Source of the DNA: Rhodocollybia butyracea
Taxonomy: Eukaryota; Basidiomycota; Agaricomycetes; Agaricales; Omphalotaceae
DNA length: 64,000 nucleotides
Assembly: GCA_015501585.1 (NCBI GenBank)
Contig: JADNRY010000007.1
Location: 248,001 to 312,000 of the forward strand
Direction of reading: 5' to 3'
Shown here: in pieces, positions 24,525 through 36,904 of the stretch
How positions within the stretch are numbered: position 1 is the stretch's first letter
Layout: each line of letters begins with the position of its first letter
The notes under the pieces: generated by a model
What the model was told of the DNA's origin: nothing
Databases searched by the model: none
The model's input: only the letters and a program-made list of their open reading frames with translations
Position numbers and translations under genes: made by a program

Positions 24525-25981
24525 TCAGCGCTCGGTATCCAATGCTTGATATTCTCGGGCTTTATATGAACGAAAGAAATCAAGGAAAGACCGCCGACGA
24601 CTGATTTGCCGTACTTCACCGTTATTTAGGATCTGGTATCGACGTCCCCTCCACTCTACTGTGTTGCCAAACAGAGCCCATAAGAAAATTGGCAGAGCTA
24701 GTACCTCTCTGGCTGCCCATCCTGCCCAAAACTCCCGCTTGATAGAATGCGGTAGAGGATGTGCCGCTAATGAAGTATAAACGTCCAGATCCACTACTAG
24801 TAGCAAGAAGAAATGGACGAGGATGCAAAGCCAGCGCGGAAGGCCAACAAGATACTTCAAACTCGAGCTACCTATCACAACGAGTACGATGGATTCCGTA
24901 AAGGGCTCGGCCAAAGTAGCAGCCATAACTATATGCTTTCGGACACGTATCCACCGCACACGCCTCTGGATATAATCATGCAACGACATGTTACCGACGA
25001 CATTCCGAGCCACATCGCACGAAAGATCATGACGAAGTCCCAATTCGTGCCACAGAGCGCTCGCAATCATGTTGTCCTCTGCAAGGAATTTTCCAAATGC
25101 TGGTAGCCCGCAAAGTCCTTCCTGTTTCGCGTTCGGGTCGGTAGATTTGATAGGCTTCAAGGAGCCATTGACGCGTTCGAGGTCTGACCGACGGTATATA
25201 TTGGATTTGCCCACTACGCACGAATCGATAGCCACTGTGTTTATAGCCAGGTACATTTTGGCGTGATTGGTGTTCAAAAACGCCTCGTCTATCCTTGATC
25301 CAGCCCTAGACTCGGTCGAAAATGCGAAAGGTACGTGATGAACGAGCGCAACCCGCTTTCCAGATTTAGTGGGAGTTTGAAGGGCATCCACTGCACGCGC
25401 CAGAGTTCCAGGATCGGCTACAACGTTGGAATCAAGGATCCAGAGAATGTCATTTGAGGCAGAACGGTAGCCGCCCATGAGGTTATTCACTTTGGGGTTG
25501 ACACCGACAACTTCTTCACCTAACAAAACAACCTTGAGATATGTGCGAGGATGTTGTTGTACAACTCACCAACAAGTATCTTTGCAGCAACGTGAGGATA
25601 CTTGGACAGCAGGTCTCTGACCACTGGAAGGGCCTGGTCATCTTCGTCCGCGACACACAGCAGGATTTCAAAATTTGGATATTCCTGAGTGAATGTAGAC
25701 TCTAAATTCTCGTAAAGATTCGTGTCTAAGCCCTTCAACGGGCGTAGAATAGACACCCCAGGCACTGAGGACGGTGATGCAGTTGCAAGAGGAGACCTAG
25801 GTCTCAGTCTATATCTTTTGCGACTATATTGCAGTCAGTAAAGTTGGGTGTTAGTGGGTAGTTTAACGCACGCAGCAAAAGCACCCAATAACCATATAGA
25901 CCAAAGGAAAGAGAACCAAATCAAGCCCAAAGAAGCGAGAGAGATGCGGAGAACATTATAGTCGTTAGAGTTAGTGTTCAT
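24525..25981 (-). CDS. Ceramide glucosyltransferase (GT21)
   Basis: Transfers glucose from UDP-glucose to ceramide to make glucosylceramide, at the Golgi/ER membrane. Start ATG at 25979-25981; the first exon encodes an N-terminal membrane anchor (GLIWFSFLWSIWLLGAFAA). After one intron: PGVSILRPLKGLD, then NFEILLCVADEDDQA, ILWILDSNV, IDSCVVGKSNIYRR, FGKFLAEDN and YIQRRVRWIRVRK. These are the D1, D2, D3 and (Q/R)xxRW motifs of the GT21 family, all present. Hydrophobic segments near the C terminus (ESIVLVVIGSSSLKYLVG; WLCILVHFFLLLVV) anchor the C-terminal half. Stop at 24525-24527. It is divergent from the TatD gene with 202 bp between start codons. Confidence 0.9.
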
Positions 25982-26183
25982 CACTTTGCGTCGACTCCTA
26001 CTCCCCTAGAGCAACATGCAAAGGCAAGCGACCATTAACAAGTTAGGAACCTTCGGTCCGAAACTCGGCGTCCGTTTCCGCCTACTCCGGTGACACCATG
26101 AAAGAAACATTCGTTGAACATTGTAAAGGCTTACGTGCATGCTAAGAGGAGCGAGAAAATATTGTTCTTCAACCAACTTAAAC

Positions 26184-27649
26184 ATGGCCCTTGCTCGGAG
26201 ACTTAGATTTATAGGTGGGTGAACCCTTTACTTTTGAACGTCTGTTTCTCTACTGATCTGTGTAGATATCGGAGGTTAGAAAGGCTGCAAGGTTCACGCA
26301 TAATGAACTGAGCTCTTTTAGTGAATCTGACGGACCCTGTCTTCCGAGGGAAATACCACGGAACTGTAAAACACGAAGGTATTTCGTACAACGAAAAACC
26401 AACTGCATCCTATCTAGCTTATCCTGGACAGATGATTTCAACTTGATGCTTGAACGATCTCGCGCCGCAGGGGTCAAAAACATTATTATTACTGGTGGCA
26501 GCTTTTGTGAATCACAACAAGCCTTAGAGCTGGCTAAAGCAAACGGGGAGTCTCCCCGTCCGTTCAAACCAGCGACGCTCTACTTATAATAGTGGCTGCC
26601 ACGACTTTCAGATCTTTACGCTACTGTCGGATGCCATCCTACCCGATCTGCGGAATTCGACGAGCATAAAGGCGGTCCTGAAGCGTATCTAAACGAGCTA
26701 GACAACCTCTTGGAAAATAATATAAAGGTAGGAAAAGGTCGAGTCGTGGCTGTCGGTGAATGTGGTCTGGGTAAATACTACTCGTTTTCAAAGCCGTAAA
26801 CTTTGGCTTTCTTCTGACTTGACTTAAGACTATGACAGGACTCACTTTGCGCCTCCCGAAGTTCAGATGAAGCATTTTAGTGGGTTCTTTTCCATTCCAC
26901 GTAGTAGCGTTACTCATTTTTTGCAGGATCCCAGCTTTCCTTAGCGAAAAAGTACCACCTGCCACTTTTTCTACACTTACGGGCCGCCCATAAGGATTTT
27001 GTGAATATTCTACGCGAAGAAGGTTTTGGTATCGACGGTGGAATGGCAGTGGGAGGCAAGGGCGGCGTCGTACATAGTTTCACAGGCACGTCCCAGGAGC
27101 TTGCTGAATTGGTAGGACTACTCTTTCCTTGTACACATGGTGTTAACCAAGGGCATAGATGAGTATGGGCTTCCATATTGGGTTTGTACGTTCGGTACAG
27201 TCTTATTTTTACTGACACTCATGTAGTGTAAACGGCTGTTCTCTCAAAACGGCAGACAACTTGGCTGTCGTTCAAGCAATCAACCTCGATTTATTAATGC
27301 TTGAAACAGGTACTATTTATACAATAATCATTCGCTCTCTGAGAAAATAGCTCTCTTTACAGATGCGCCTTGGTGTTCTATGACTGGAGCGCATGCTTCA
27401 AAACCACATCTTGACACTCTTCCTAAAGATTTGAAAGATTTATACCATCCCCCGTCAGTAAGACCGGAGCGGTTCGTTTCTGGGAAGGCTGTAAAGGGTA
27501 GGAACGAACCTTGCACCATTGGTGGCGTTGCATGGGTTGTCTCTCAGCTCCATCCTGAGGTCACTTTGGAAGAACTTGTAGAGAAAGCGTGGAAAAATAC
27601 AGTAAAGGTATTTGGACTAGAATCATTAGATGAATCCTTGGCACCTTAG
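26184..27649 (+). CDS. TatD-family deoxyribonuclease
   Basis: Metal-dependent DNase/3'-5' exonuclease of the TatD (amidohydrolase) fold. ATG at 26184 gives [10 protein letters not shown], spliced to [17 protein letters not shown], then [69 protein letters not shown] and LMLETDAPWC. The conserved Glu of GECG, the His of LHLRAAH and VHSF and the Asp of ETDAPW, which bind metal in TatD, are all present. The C-terminal PPSVRPERF and NEPC stretch is also typical. About seven introns are present, one of them between GECGL and DYDR (about 26770-26828). The stop falls at 27647-27649. Confidence 0.9.
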
Positions 27650-27809
27650 ATCCCAGCGTGAGTGCTTATAAAAGTAAAAAATGCACGATACTTGATACAG
27701 CGCTACGAAATAATTTATGTGACCAGTTCAAATTCTATTCTATTGGCGAATCGCTTTTCATCTGCTACGCTTAGCTTACTGAGTCCTCGTCACCTGTACT
27801 TGCAATGGA

Positions 27810-28350
27810 CTACGAGATCGCTTTCACTTCTTTAGCTGCGAGGTTCACCATCTCCCACACCGGTCCAAATGATAAATCGGTTCTGCTCGTCTGATTTAAG
27901 ACTCTGACCCACACGTCGTGAACGCAGTCAGATTGAGTGTGGATGTTGACAGCATGTCTTTCAAGTACGTGTACACCTTTATCTAGTTTCATATACACGG
28001 TTTCCTTATTCGTATAGCGGTAGTAGTGCCCCCGACTACTGATGAGTTGTGGCACAACAAACCTCCATAGCGAGGTTGGTTCCCAACCCCTCCCGGGGCG
28101 TCCCACTACTATCATAGAATTCCAGTGTCTGAAAGCCTATTCAAAAAATGAAGAACCAATGAATAATTAATGAGGAAGACCCGCTCCCAAATAGGGAGAT
28201 TTAAGCCGGTGATGAAGCACACTATACCTGTATCAACACACGCAAATTATCCCAAGACATGATGAGATCCTCCAAGTTCTCAATCCTGACCAAATTATGC
28301 TGGGCGGCCCTTGCAGGCCCAGGAATTCGTTGTGTGGAAGCGTGACAAGG
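27810..28350 (-). CDS. Uncharacterised protein, 5' end unresolved
   Basis: A minus-strand frame of two joinable exons: one near 28231-28350 (HNLVRIENLEDLI, SWDNLRVLIQ) ends at a GTATAG donor. It is followed after an intron of about 90 bp by AFRHWNSMIVVGRPGRGWEP and WRFVVPQLISSRGHYYRY, running to a stop at 27810-27812. The upstream exon starts just after a possible acceptor (CATATAG), so an earlier exon is expected; frames near 28400-28600 such as ENFEHFLEIAQRPGLEDKKS may belong to it, but I could not join them. I recognise no domain. Leucine-spaced residues resemble the C-terminal parts of mushroom F-box-like proteins, but this is weak. It may be an eroded gene. Confidence 0.35.
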
Positions 28351-29500
28351 TCCTATATGCAATTATTTACTAACTAAAACAGGGGAAGTCCGAAGTGGAA
28401 GGAAAGAAAGAGTCCCACGCGGCACCCGAATGCGCCCCGTGCTTGGCAAGAATTTGCTAGTTTAAGTCGCTGGCATCGACAAGCAAAAGGTTCCCCAACC
28501 AAAGTGATTTTTTATCTTCCAACCCAGGACGCTGTGCGATTTCCAGAAAATGCTCAAAGTTTTCTTCAGTGTTCCGCGTAGATTCGTGGAGGTTGGTACG
28601 CTGAGCATTTTTGTTTCTCTTGTCGATATCTTAACGAATTTCTGAGCCCAATATAATTTCCAAGTTCACTGAGGAAGAATGAGTGCATATACACTGGAGT
28701 GTCCAAGAATTTGATGCTATATGCATCTCGTTTTCTTGATCGCTTGGTTTGATACCACTGGTTCAAGTTGGTGTACAACGTTAGCTGACTTTTAAGCCAG
28801 CTTCACGGGGGACTCGTCGCTGCCGCATTTTTGTGAGAGTCACAGTGATGACCCCCAGGTAGAGACAAGGGCGTTGCGGGTAGTTCGAGCGGCCAAGATG
28901 TCGCGTTCTTTGGATCTAGCAATGCCTTCCTCTGACTTTGTAGGACAGTAGCATAATCAAAGTCGAACACCATCAGTTGTCAGTGTACACCGTCAACTTT
29001 GACCGTCAGCGCAAAATCTAGTGGGCTTCGCAACGGCTTGGAAAACAACTACGAGTTCATACATACCAGTTGCAGTGGCAGACTATGTATTGCACACAGA
29101 AGTCGCAGAAATTGAGTCGTCCGACCCCGTATTGGGGTATTATAGTACTCGGCAACACTCGGCATCTAATACATTGTGGCGTGATCCAGCAATAACGGTT
29201 GCCTTCTGTCAACTTGAAATTGTCACTCTCATTCCTTTGTTGCTCACGACGTTCTTTTTTCCTCCCACCGCGATATAGACTGCATAGCTTGGACCTGATC
29301 AGCTTTACTTGACAGAAATCTTCGCTGGTTGATCCTCCCCTGTACGTTTTTTTTAGACTAAAAAGCTGGTAGCGAAACTGATGAAATCTGCTTCTCCACT
29401 TTGACGACTGAAAATCTTTCTGTGCTGTGCATTGACTGTTTCCCTTGCGCAGTGGTCCTGTATCAAATCCGACCTTACAGTTCCCTGACAATAAACCAAC
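28351..29500. other. Gene-poor stretch
   Basis: No complete gene is supported here. Minus-strand open frames at 28450-28780 are broken and may be remnants of the 5' part of the orphan gene next door. The last 200 bp are presumably the leader and promoter of the Ser-rich gene. Confidence 0.3.
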
Positions 29501-30595
29501 ATGTTCAGAAAACTTACCTTCACGCTCCTTATCTACCTCGCCGCCATTGTTGCCATATCCTCTCTCGTTGAAGCCACGGAATTCGACTCTGTTAACCGTC
29601 GAAACCATGAGGACCTGAAACGTTTTGTAAAAAAACGTGCCACCGCTCCTGTTCCTGTCCAAGGAGTTGGAAGCGACCCGGCTTCAGTCTCCGGCTCAGC
29701 GGCGGGCGCAACACCCAGTCCTTCAGAGACGAGCGCAAGTACTCCCGCCTCTTCGTCCTCTTCAAGTTCGAGCTCCTCGACTTCTGTGAGTAGAATATTT
29801 TGAATTCATTCACTGTCCTTGACACATTTCCTTGCAGTCTTCTTCCCGGGCTACCAGTGCTAGCTCTACCTCCAGCTCTTCTAGTTCCTCCAGCTCCAGC
29901 TCCTCTTCGACCTCTTCTACGAGTTCCAGCTCTTCATCATCATCGTCTTCTACGGCCACATCTACTGGTGCATCCACCACAGCCCCCGCTGCGACATCGG
30001 CTCCCACCCAAAGCATCGCTGTCAGTGTTGTGTCGGGTACCCCGATCACTCATACCGTGTCTGTAGCTGCGCCAACAAGTACTGGGTCATCTTCCAATGA
30101 CTCGGTTTCTGGTGCTGCTGCCAAGGGTCCCAAGTCCACTGGCATCACTGTCGTTATCGTTATTGCTTCGGCTGTTGGCGGAGTTGCCATTCTGTGGACC
30201 ATCTTCAGTTAGTAAATCCAAATAGAGATAAGCATCAATAAATCTAACCTTCCCGTTCTTTAGGAAAGTGGAAGCTCGGCCGTTCCAAGAAATTCGACCA
30301 ACGTTTGCAGCCCATCAACTGGCAGCCCACCAACGAGGATACTGGTATTCCCACCCACCGCCCTCGAAGAGCCTCCGACACGTCTTCCTTCCATTCTGGT
30401 GTTCACAGTTCGGAAAGTGGTCATGGTGCATATGGCGCTTCTGATTTGCCTCCCCTGCCTTCGCATGACTTTACCCCTGGTGCTTCACATCTAGCACCTG
30501 TTGGTGGGTACGCTAATTTGGCACGGGGTCCCAGTCCTCAGATGCAGGAAGCTGTTTCGCGTGGCCCCAGCGTCCATCCCAACTACGGCTACTAG
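29501..30595 (+). CDS. Ser-rich single-pass membrane protein, wall-sensor-like
   Basis: Type I membrane protein, plausibly a cell-surface sensor or mucin-like anchor. ATG 29501 opens a signal peptide (FTLLIYLAAIVAISSLVEA). A short charged stretch with a KKR site follows, then a long Ser/Thr/Ala/Pro region (about 29640-30120) with uninterrupted serine runs, interrupted by one intron (about 29787-29838). A single transmembrane helix (GITVVIVIASAVGGVAILWTIF) lies near 30140-30210, followed by an intron and a basic cytosolic start (RKWKLGRSKKFDQR). The tail is Ser/Pro/His-rich and ends PNYGY, TAG 30593-30595. The layout resembles Wsc/Mid2-type sensors, but no WSC cysteine domain is present, so function is inference. 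Confidence 0.75.
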
Positions 30596-31454
30596 AGGTG
30601 GAGGTTATGAATCTATCTTACATCTACTGGTATATTCGTAGTTTCCTGGGCGGACGATGCTTCTGTCATTTAATTTCTCGCGCCGCTGGTACTTTGTTCG
30701 GCCTTCTTCTATCACGCTCTGCTTGCTTCTTCTCGTACATGATCTTCATTTGTTCGACACAAATATCAATGGACACTTCAACGCTTTGCGATAGATACCC
30801 TAGTTCAAATGGAAATCATCTAGCTAGATAGTTGGCTGAGTGAGACGGAGGCTTTTGAATGGGTTTTTTACTGGCCTTTCAATCGCCTTGATATGAACAA
30901 AAATATTCTGCTTTCTTGAGGAGCTGGAGCTCGATTCTTCTGGCTATGAGCATGACTACAGAACTGCGCCAATTTCTTTACACGCTACAACTTGCCTCTT
31001 TTCTTCCCTCCTCTATCAGTCTGCGCAGCCAAGACTCAACAAATGATTGTCTCTAGATATAAAAACAGGGTCTCTCGATGACTACCTGATGGAACACTTA
31101 TGGGTCGTTATATACCATTGTTGGCAGATACACCACACACACATGCAGGTGCAATTAGAAAACTAATGTAGGAGACGTACGTCCTTCGATAGTGTTCGTT
31201 ATCATACACTTCATCGCAGAGGCGAACGAAAGACTACCTTGTGATGAAGCATGAAGGGAACAGTGTACTCTGTGGGTTCTTGGTGTATTTCTTCAACCAG
31301 TATCCTCACCAATCCTCGTATCTCTTCTCTACAATCTGAATACACGTATGTCATCTATTGATCTCTCTTTCACGAGTATAGTCTGGGCCTTGCCCTTACT
31401 CATTCACTGGTATATTTTGTATGCTTAAATTTTTATTGCAGTCCACAATGATTA
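30596..31454. other. Convergent intergenic region
   Basis: The 859 bp between the Ser-rich gene and the 3' end of the Ima1-like gene probably hold two 3' UTRs. Open frames are short and without features. I see no RNA gene or repeat. Confidence 0.4.
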
Positions 31455-33364
31455 CTATTGTGGCGATAGATGTCTATATACATCAGATCGCCGTATCGGA
31501 TCGTCGATATCTTCGTAGGACAGGTCGTGTAGTGGTAGATTTCGAGCCGAGGCGCGATTAATCCACATCTTCAACAAAACACCCAACAACAGCACAGACA
31601 CAGCAGCATAAATCAACCCCCATCGTTCAAGGTGGGTTATCACGTCGTGCCATTTCGAATTGGATGACCGATTCCGAGATGCACCAGTGCCATCCCTCAT
31701 TGGCACATCGTCCACTAGCTTTGTCTTTTCGAACAGGGATTCCAGGCCGGTAGGTTTCTCAGGTGCAAAAAACCTTTGAGGTCGAAGCCATGACCCATCA
31801 CCGTCTTCGGCTGAGCCAGATCGCGTTCGCTTCTTGGGTGGTATGGAATTGGAATTTGGATTTGTGGGAGACCAGTCCATCTCGTCTTCCTCCTGTATTG
31901 CGGAAGGCGGAACAGAAGCCAGGAGAGAGGGTAGCCCAAAAACGGGATTCTTCTGGACAACTGGTTGGGAGGACAGAGTAAGCGTGGCGAAGAGATCTGG
32001 GTCAGAGACCTGAGGAATGAGAGATGGCGAATTCGCTCGGGATGAGGATTCAATGTTCGGATTCGGCGTTGGTGAACGAGATGCACCCAGATCATAAGAT
32101 TTAGAATTAATAAGCCGTATAGTGGGGGATGCTGAACGCGCAGGACAAAAAAAGATGCTATTGATACCTGAAATGGTGTAAGTGATATCAAATGTGTAGT
32201 AGACAATGGTTGCGTACAGAAAATTCCAAGGCGAGGAAAGATAAAAAATACAGTTTGGCTGTTAAATTGAGCGGCCGTTCGGATGTGTGTAGATAGTCTC
32301 TATGGAACCGTTGCAAAGCCAGTAAGGTAGCAGTTATCAGTCTAGAAACCCATAATAACATTTGCAATACCTAGAGAGGAGAACGTTTGCAAGTATCATC
32401 AACGTTACAATGGAAAGACATACGTTATAAGACCTTTTGCCATGTACACGGACCTCGCGACCTTGCATTTGAGCTGTGCGTATTGAAGAATATGTAGGGT
32501 CCCAGGCTGTCCAGAGAATAGACAACAAGATGAACAGAGGAGATAGAGGCTGTAAAGTGTCCAGTCGGTGAAAGGGTCTAAAACCAAGAAGGGCTAACAA
32601 AACGTCAGAGAGATATGAATCTAAGAAACGCGTCTCAACTCACTAGTAGTATACCCCACAACAAATAGCATTAAAGTGGCTGCCCAAAGAACTCCACGTA
32701 CGCGCCAGACAAACAACTCCTTGGAGACCTTTTCGCGTTCCTGTAAAGTAGCGGACACGCGACGTTGCCGGGCCTTTCCTTTGGTCTCCTTCAACCAGCC
32801 ACCAAGCGCTTGTGAGCGGGCCATAGCATCCTTTCTCTGAATTTCGTCTTCTACAGCGGGTAGACATGATTCGCAAACAGGTGGATAACGTATGTGCAAA
32901 GATTCGCGGTATTGAGGGAGCATTTCTAGACGCTGTTCATATTCTGGACTCTAGATACTTGATGTTAGGGTAGAGATCAATATAGTTCTTTTTGGTAACT
33001 TACTGTTGGTGAGGGAAGATAGTTTGAAAGCAAGTTTACTATCAAATGCTGGTTCGTTTCACAATTATGACAGAATGTCCCTTTCCCGTAACTTGTAAGG
33101 AAGCGATCCTTGCTCGGAGAGGCTACAAGCAAATTAGCAAAATTAAACTACGTTGGATTTATACCCAAACTTGCCTCGTTTCAAGAATGACTTTGAGTTT
33201 AAAGATTCCTCGTGCATGGCAGGTTCATCGGAAAGAATTTCTCCGTTGGAATCGTAGCGATTCCAGCAGCCACAAGCGCGACAACGAAAGTTCTTTGGGT
33301 CCCTTGGGAGCGGTAAAAATGAGTTGCAAAAGTAGCACTGGGCCTCTTTCGATGACTTGAACAT
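31455..33364 (-). CDS. Ima1/SAMP1-like inner nuclear membrane protein
   Basis: Integral inner-nuclear-membrane protein of the fission yeast Ima1 / human NET5 (SAMP1) family, linked to nuclear architecture and chromatin tethering. From ATG 33364 the frame gives the Ima1 N-terminal zinc domain: CYFCNSFLPLPRDPKNFRC, CRACGCWNRYDSNGEI, then after a GC-AG intron ASPSKDRFLTSYG and GTFCHNC (33040-33120), followed by HLIVNLLSNYLP and YPPVCESCLP. Four CxxC pairs are visible. Hydrophobic segments follow (GVLWAATLMLFVVGYTTS; PLFILLSILWTAW), then a long disordered Ser/Pro part and a last transmembrane segment (GLIYAAVSVLLLGVLLKMW) near 31570-31620. TAG at 31455-31457. An upstream ATG in another frame was not used. 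Confidence 0.82.
33123..33174 (-). other. GC-AG intron in the Ima1-like gene
   Basis: Exon ends CGAG and the intron starts GCAAGT, the commonest GC donor; it ends CTTGTAG. Joining gives SFLKR|ASPSKDRF in the frame that continues into GTFCHNC. The GT three bases further would put the next exon out of frame. Confidence 0.85.
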
Positions 33365-33461
33365 TTCGAGAAGCGAAGCTTAAATAAGCAGAAAAAGCGC
33401 CCATGGTTGTAGGCAGCTCGTGTGCTTGAAATTCGATCGTGTTCTTTTCTCTTCAAGTAGT
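33365..33461. promoter_or_regulatory. 97-bp divergent promoter between Ima1-like and UBE2O-like genes
   Basis: The two start codons (33364 minus, 33462 plus) point away from each other with only 97 bp between them, so promoters and leaders overlap. No TATA box is visible. Confidence 0.5.
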
Positions 33462-36400
33462 ATGAACATCAACTCCAATTCTAAGGCTCCTGTCACAAAG
33501 GCGCGTCCATATACTATCTATATCTATAGGAAACTGACACCTTGTTACAGTTTTATCAGCAAGATGTTGTTCAGAAGATAGCTCATCCACACTCCATAGG
33601 CATAGTCCTGGCGAGTATATCGTAATTATCCCACAAATCTCTCCTTACTTTATCCCAGAGATGCTGGCATGATGCAGAAGATATACCACCGCTAAATAAC
33701 CTTGATCAAGATCCTCTCATGCGACCCTTAAACCGTGGCGAAGTGGGAGTTTCCTTTGTCCTGCAGACTGACAAACGCGAGATAATACCAGAGTCAGATC
33801 TGATACTATTAGATCGAACACTACAGCCGGGAGACTATGTGAAGCGCAACGTAGATGATGTCCAGTCTGGGGTAGTGCTGAATGTACGAGTAAAGGGGCG
33901 TTTGGAGCATGCTATCAGCGGGGAGCCTGTAGAAGGTTGGAAGACCTCGGAAGATTTGGATATGGATAGGCAGGCAGATATTGGAGATTATGTCGTTTAC
34001 GAAGACTGGGTCGGACAGGTGCGTCATGATACACAAGTGCACTATGTACTACACTACTAACTAGGATACAGATTATAGAGGTGCGAACAACTGAATTAAA
34101 TATCTTATCCAACACTTAAATCTTCTGGATAGTTGTATGATGAAAACATCATTGAAGCACCCTCAGGACAATTGGTTCGATTACCAGAGTTTGGTTCTCG
34201 TTTATCAGTTGGAGAAAAGAGCGAAGTTAGCCGCGTTCTCTGTTAGACTTTCAGTAGCTCACGTTCACTCAGAGTATCTTGCCCCCGCCGACTGGAGGAG
34301 TTCAAAACATGCTAGGGTTCTTTTTCGGGACTGGCCGCAATACTGGCGTGCAAACAGTCATCGCCGTCAAGCACACCGTCTACGCCATCGCCTGGCTAGC
34401 CCTTAATCAAACAGTGAGCCCACGAGTGGTTGATGTATGTTTCTTTTTATCTATTCCCTCTCCAGCTAGATCACAGTGACGCTGAAACTCGCCAACGACC
34501 ACAACGATTTTGGTATGGAGCCGACATAAGTTAGTCGAGTTTTTCTGCGCCACTTTAGAAACTCATCAACAGATAAAATAGGCAAGCTTACCCTTGTTCG
34601 AAATCGTCTGGACTTCCAAATGCGTATCGGAGAACGAGTTCAGATGAAGAACGTCGAAGGTTTACCCTTTACGAAACATGGTAAAGAAGAAGCTGGTGGT
34701 GTTGTCACCGTCCACACTTTCAATGTAACAGCTACTGAGAGTGAAGTTGATCTATTTTGGCAAGATGGAACCAAGGAAACTCTTCGATCTGTGGATGTTA
34801 TTTCATATCTGAACCCCGACGAGTATGATTGCTGGTAAGTCGATAGACGTCATAGTTTCGTATTCGTCTAACTCTTCCACAGGCCCGGAGATCATGTTTT
34901 CTTCGTCGGAGATGGGAAATCTATCCCAGGAGTTGTTCAAACAGTTGATGCTGCTCAACGAACTGCAACTGTTTTGTTAGGTCCTGGTAAAATCGAACAA
35001 GTTTCCTTACTAGAACTTGATGTTCAAGGAGCCTCTGATTCTACTTCGTTTGAAACCGACGGCTTAGGAGTTCGACGAGGCGAAAATGTTTTTATACATG
35101 CCCCCGGTCAGATCAACGGCTGGGAAAGACCAAGGGTACCTAGAATTGGCGAGCTTGAGCCTTGGGTTCGCTCCAACCCTTTTTCGCAATCCGGTCAGCT
35201 AGACGGATGGAGACAAGAGCTAGCTACTATCGGTGCAGATATAGCAACGCGTCGGAGTCACGAAACTGTCGAGGAGGGGATGATCAAAACAATGCCCCCA
35301 GTGGGAACATTCTTATGGTTTGGGGAAGTAACCGATGTAAGCCCCCATCTTTTTGATTGTCTCAAATCGACTCCTAACGAGCGATACTAGCTTCACCCCG
35401 ATGGGACTGTTGAGATCCTGTTTCCCGAAGGAACTGTGGCAACATATCCGTTGGAGAGACTGACTAAACTCTATGATAGCATTGAACAGCTAGAAGATGA
35501 GCTCTATGAGGTGGACTCGGACGAAGAACATCGTATGCATGGAATCTGGGACTACGAATATCTCAAGGCACTAGATGAAGAATATGATAGTGGCGATGAC
35601 AACGAAGAGGAAGGTATGGATCCTGATGAAGATTCACTTCCTGTTAGCCTATCAGTTTCCCTGGATCCTGCTACATCCTCTTCCCCACCATCGAGTGAAC
35701 CATCAATGGACCTGGATTCTTCAACGGTGGAGTCTCCCAAGACTGACGAAAATGGAAATGGAAACGAAAACTGGAAAAACTTCAAGATTCTTTCCTCTGC
35801 TCCTCCAGATCATGCTTATTTCGGAACAACCCCAGTTCAACCGTCGAGACACTTCATGTCAAGACTTCAACGAGAATATCGGATTCTGACGACCAGCTTA
35901 CCAGGTGACTTAAATTCGTCCTATTCAAAAACAGGTCCTCATTCGTTCGTTTAGAAAATATCCTTGTTCGCGCTTACGAGGACCGTGCTGATTTACTTCG
36001 GACTCTCATTATCGGCCCTCAGAATACTCCATATGAAGACTCGCGTTGGTGTTCATTCGACCTTGTTTGAGAATTGTGCTGAATAAATTGTTTAGCTTTT
36101 GTCATTGATTGGCACCTTGCTGATTATCCACACTCTCCGCCCTCCGCTCACTTCCACAGTTTGACCAATGGTAATGGGCGAGGTACGTTATCATTGTTCA
36201 ATCGAATCCATCTTTTCGTACTAATATTCTTCTAGTGAATCCGTAGGGCTAAATTTCTTCATTTCATCATTACCAAGCTCACGAATTTTGTAGGAACCTG
36301 TATGAGGAAGGAAAAGTTTGTTTATCGATTTTGAATACCTGGACAGGAGATCGAAGTGAAAGCTGGGATGCCAATCGTTCGTCGCTCCTCCAAGCACTTG

Positions 36401-36904
36401 TCAGTATCCAGGGATTGGTACTTGTTCGAGAGCCGTGAGTGTCGTTTCTCCTGTACGTTTATATCGCGATGGTAACACCATACGTAGATGGTTCTGTGAG
36501 CCCGCGTACGAGAAACTTCGAGGTACCGAGGAAGGGACGGTGAACAGGTGTGTACTCTTTATCTTCATTCCACTATCCACTTTGCTAAACTGTATCCTGG
36601 AAGTCGACTTTACAGTGAAAAGGCCTATGTTCTTAGCAGAGGTTTCATACGTCGGACGCTAGAAACTTCTTTCACCGGCTTAGAAACAGAAATTCGATGG
36701 CTATATTATTCCAACAAATTACTAGAAAAAGTGTTGAACAATTGTCAGGCTCTGATACACTCAAGTAGACAGCAGTCGGAAGAGTCAATGGAGGATCAAG
36801 AAAGGTGTGCAATATCGAGATTAACCGCGGGAGGTATAATTGCGCTGGAACGGCATGCTCGAGCACTTCAGACACTTCTTGATTCCCATATACAGTCTAT
36901 ATGA
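33462..36904 (+). CDS. UBE2O-like E2/E3 hybrid ubiquitin-conjugating enzyme
   Basis: Large ubiquitin-conjugating enzyme that acts as both E2 and E3 in its animal relative UBE2O. ATG 33462 gives [10 protein letters not shown], and a phase-0 intron (about 33492-33550) joins [25 protein letters not shown] intron then joins [13 protein letters not shown]3-like conserved regions follow ([34 protein letters not shown], then IGERVQMK). An acidic, Ser-rich stretch (35500-35760) precedes the UBC fold: [60 protein letters not shown]. The cysteine of KVCLSIL is the expected catalytic residue. The C terminus is helical. TGA at 36902. More than ten introns interrupt it. Confidence 0.85.
33611..33658 (+). 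other. GC-AG intron in the UBE2O-like gene
   Basis: Donor CCTG|GCGAGT, acceptor TATCCCAG, 48 bp. Joining gives GIVL|RCWHD, as expected for the family. A GT four bases later runs into a stop or the wrong frame with either nearby acceptor. Confidence 0.8.

Noticed and set aside
29810..30049. Minus-strand poly-Glu/Val frame
   Set aside because: It is the antisense shadow of the serine run in the sensor-like gene.
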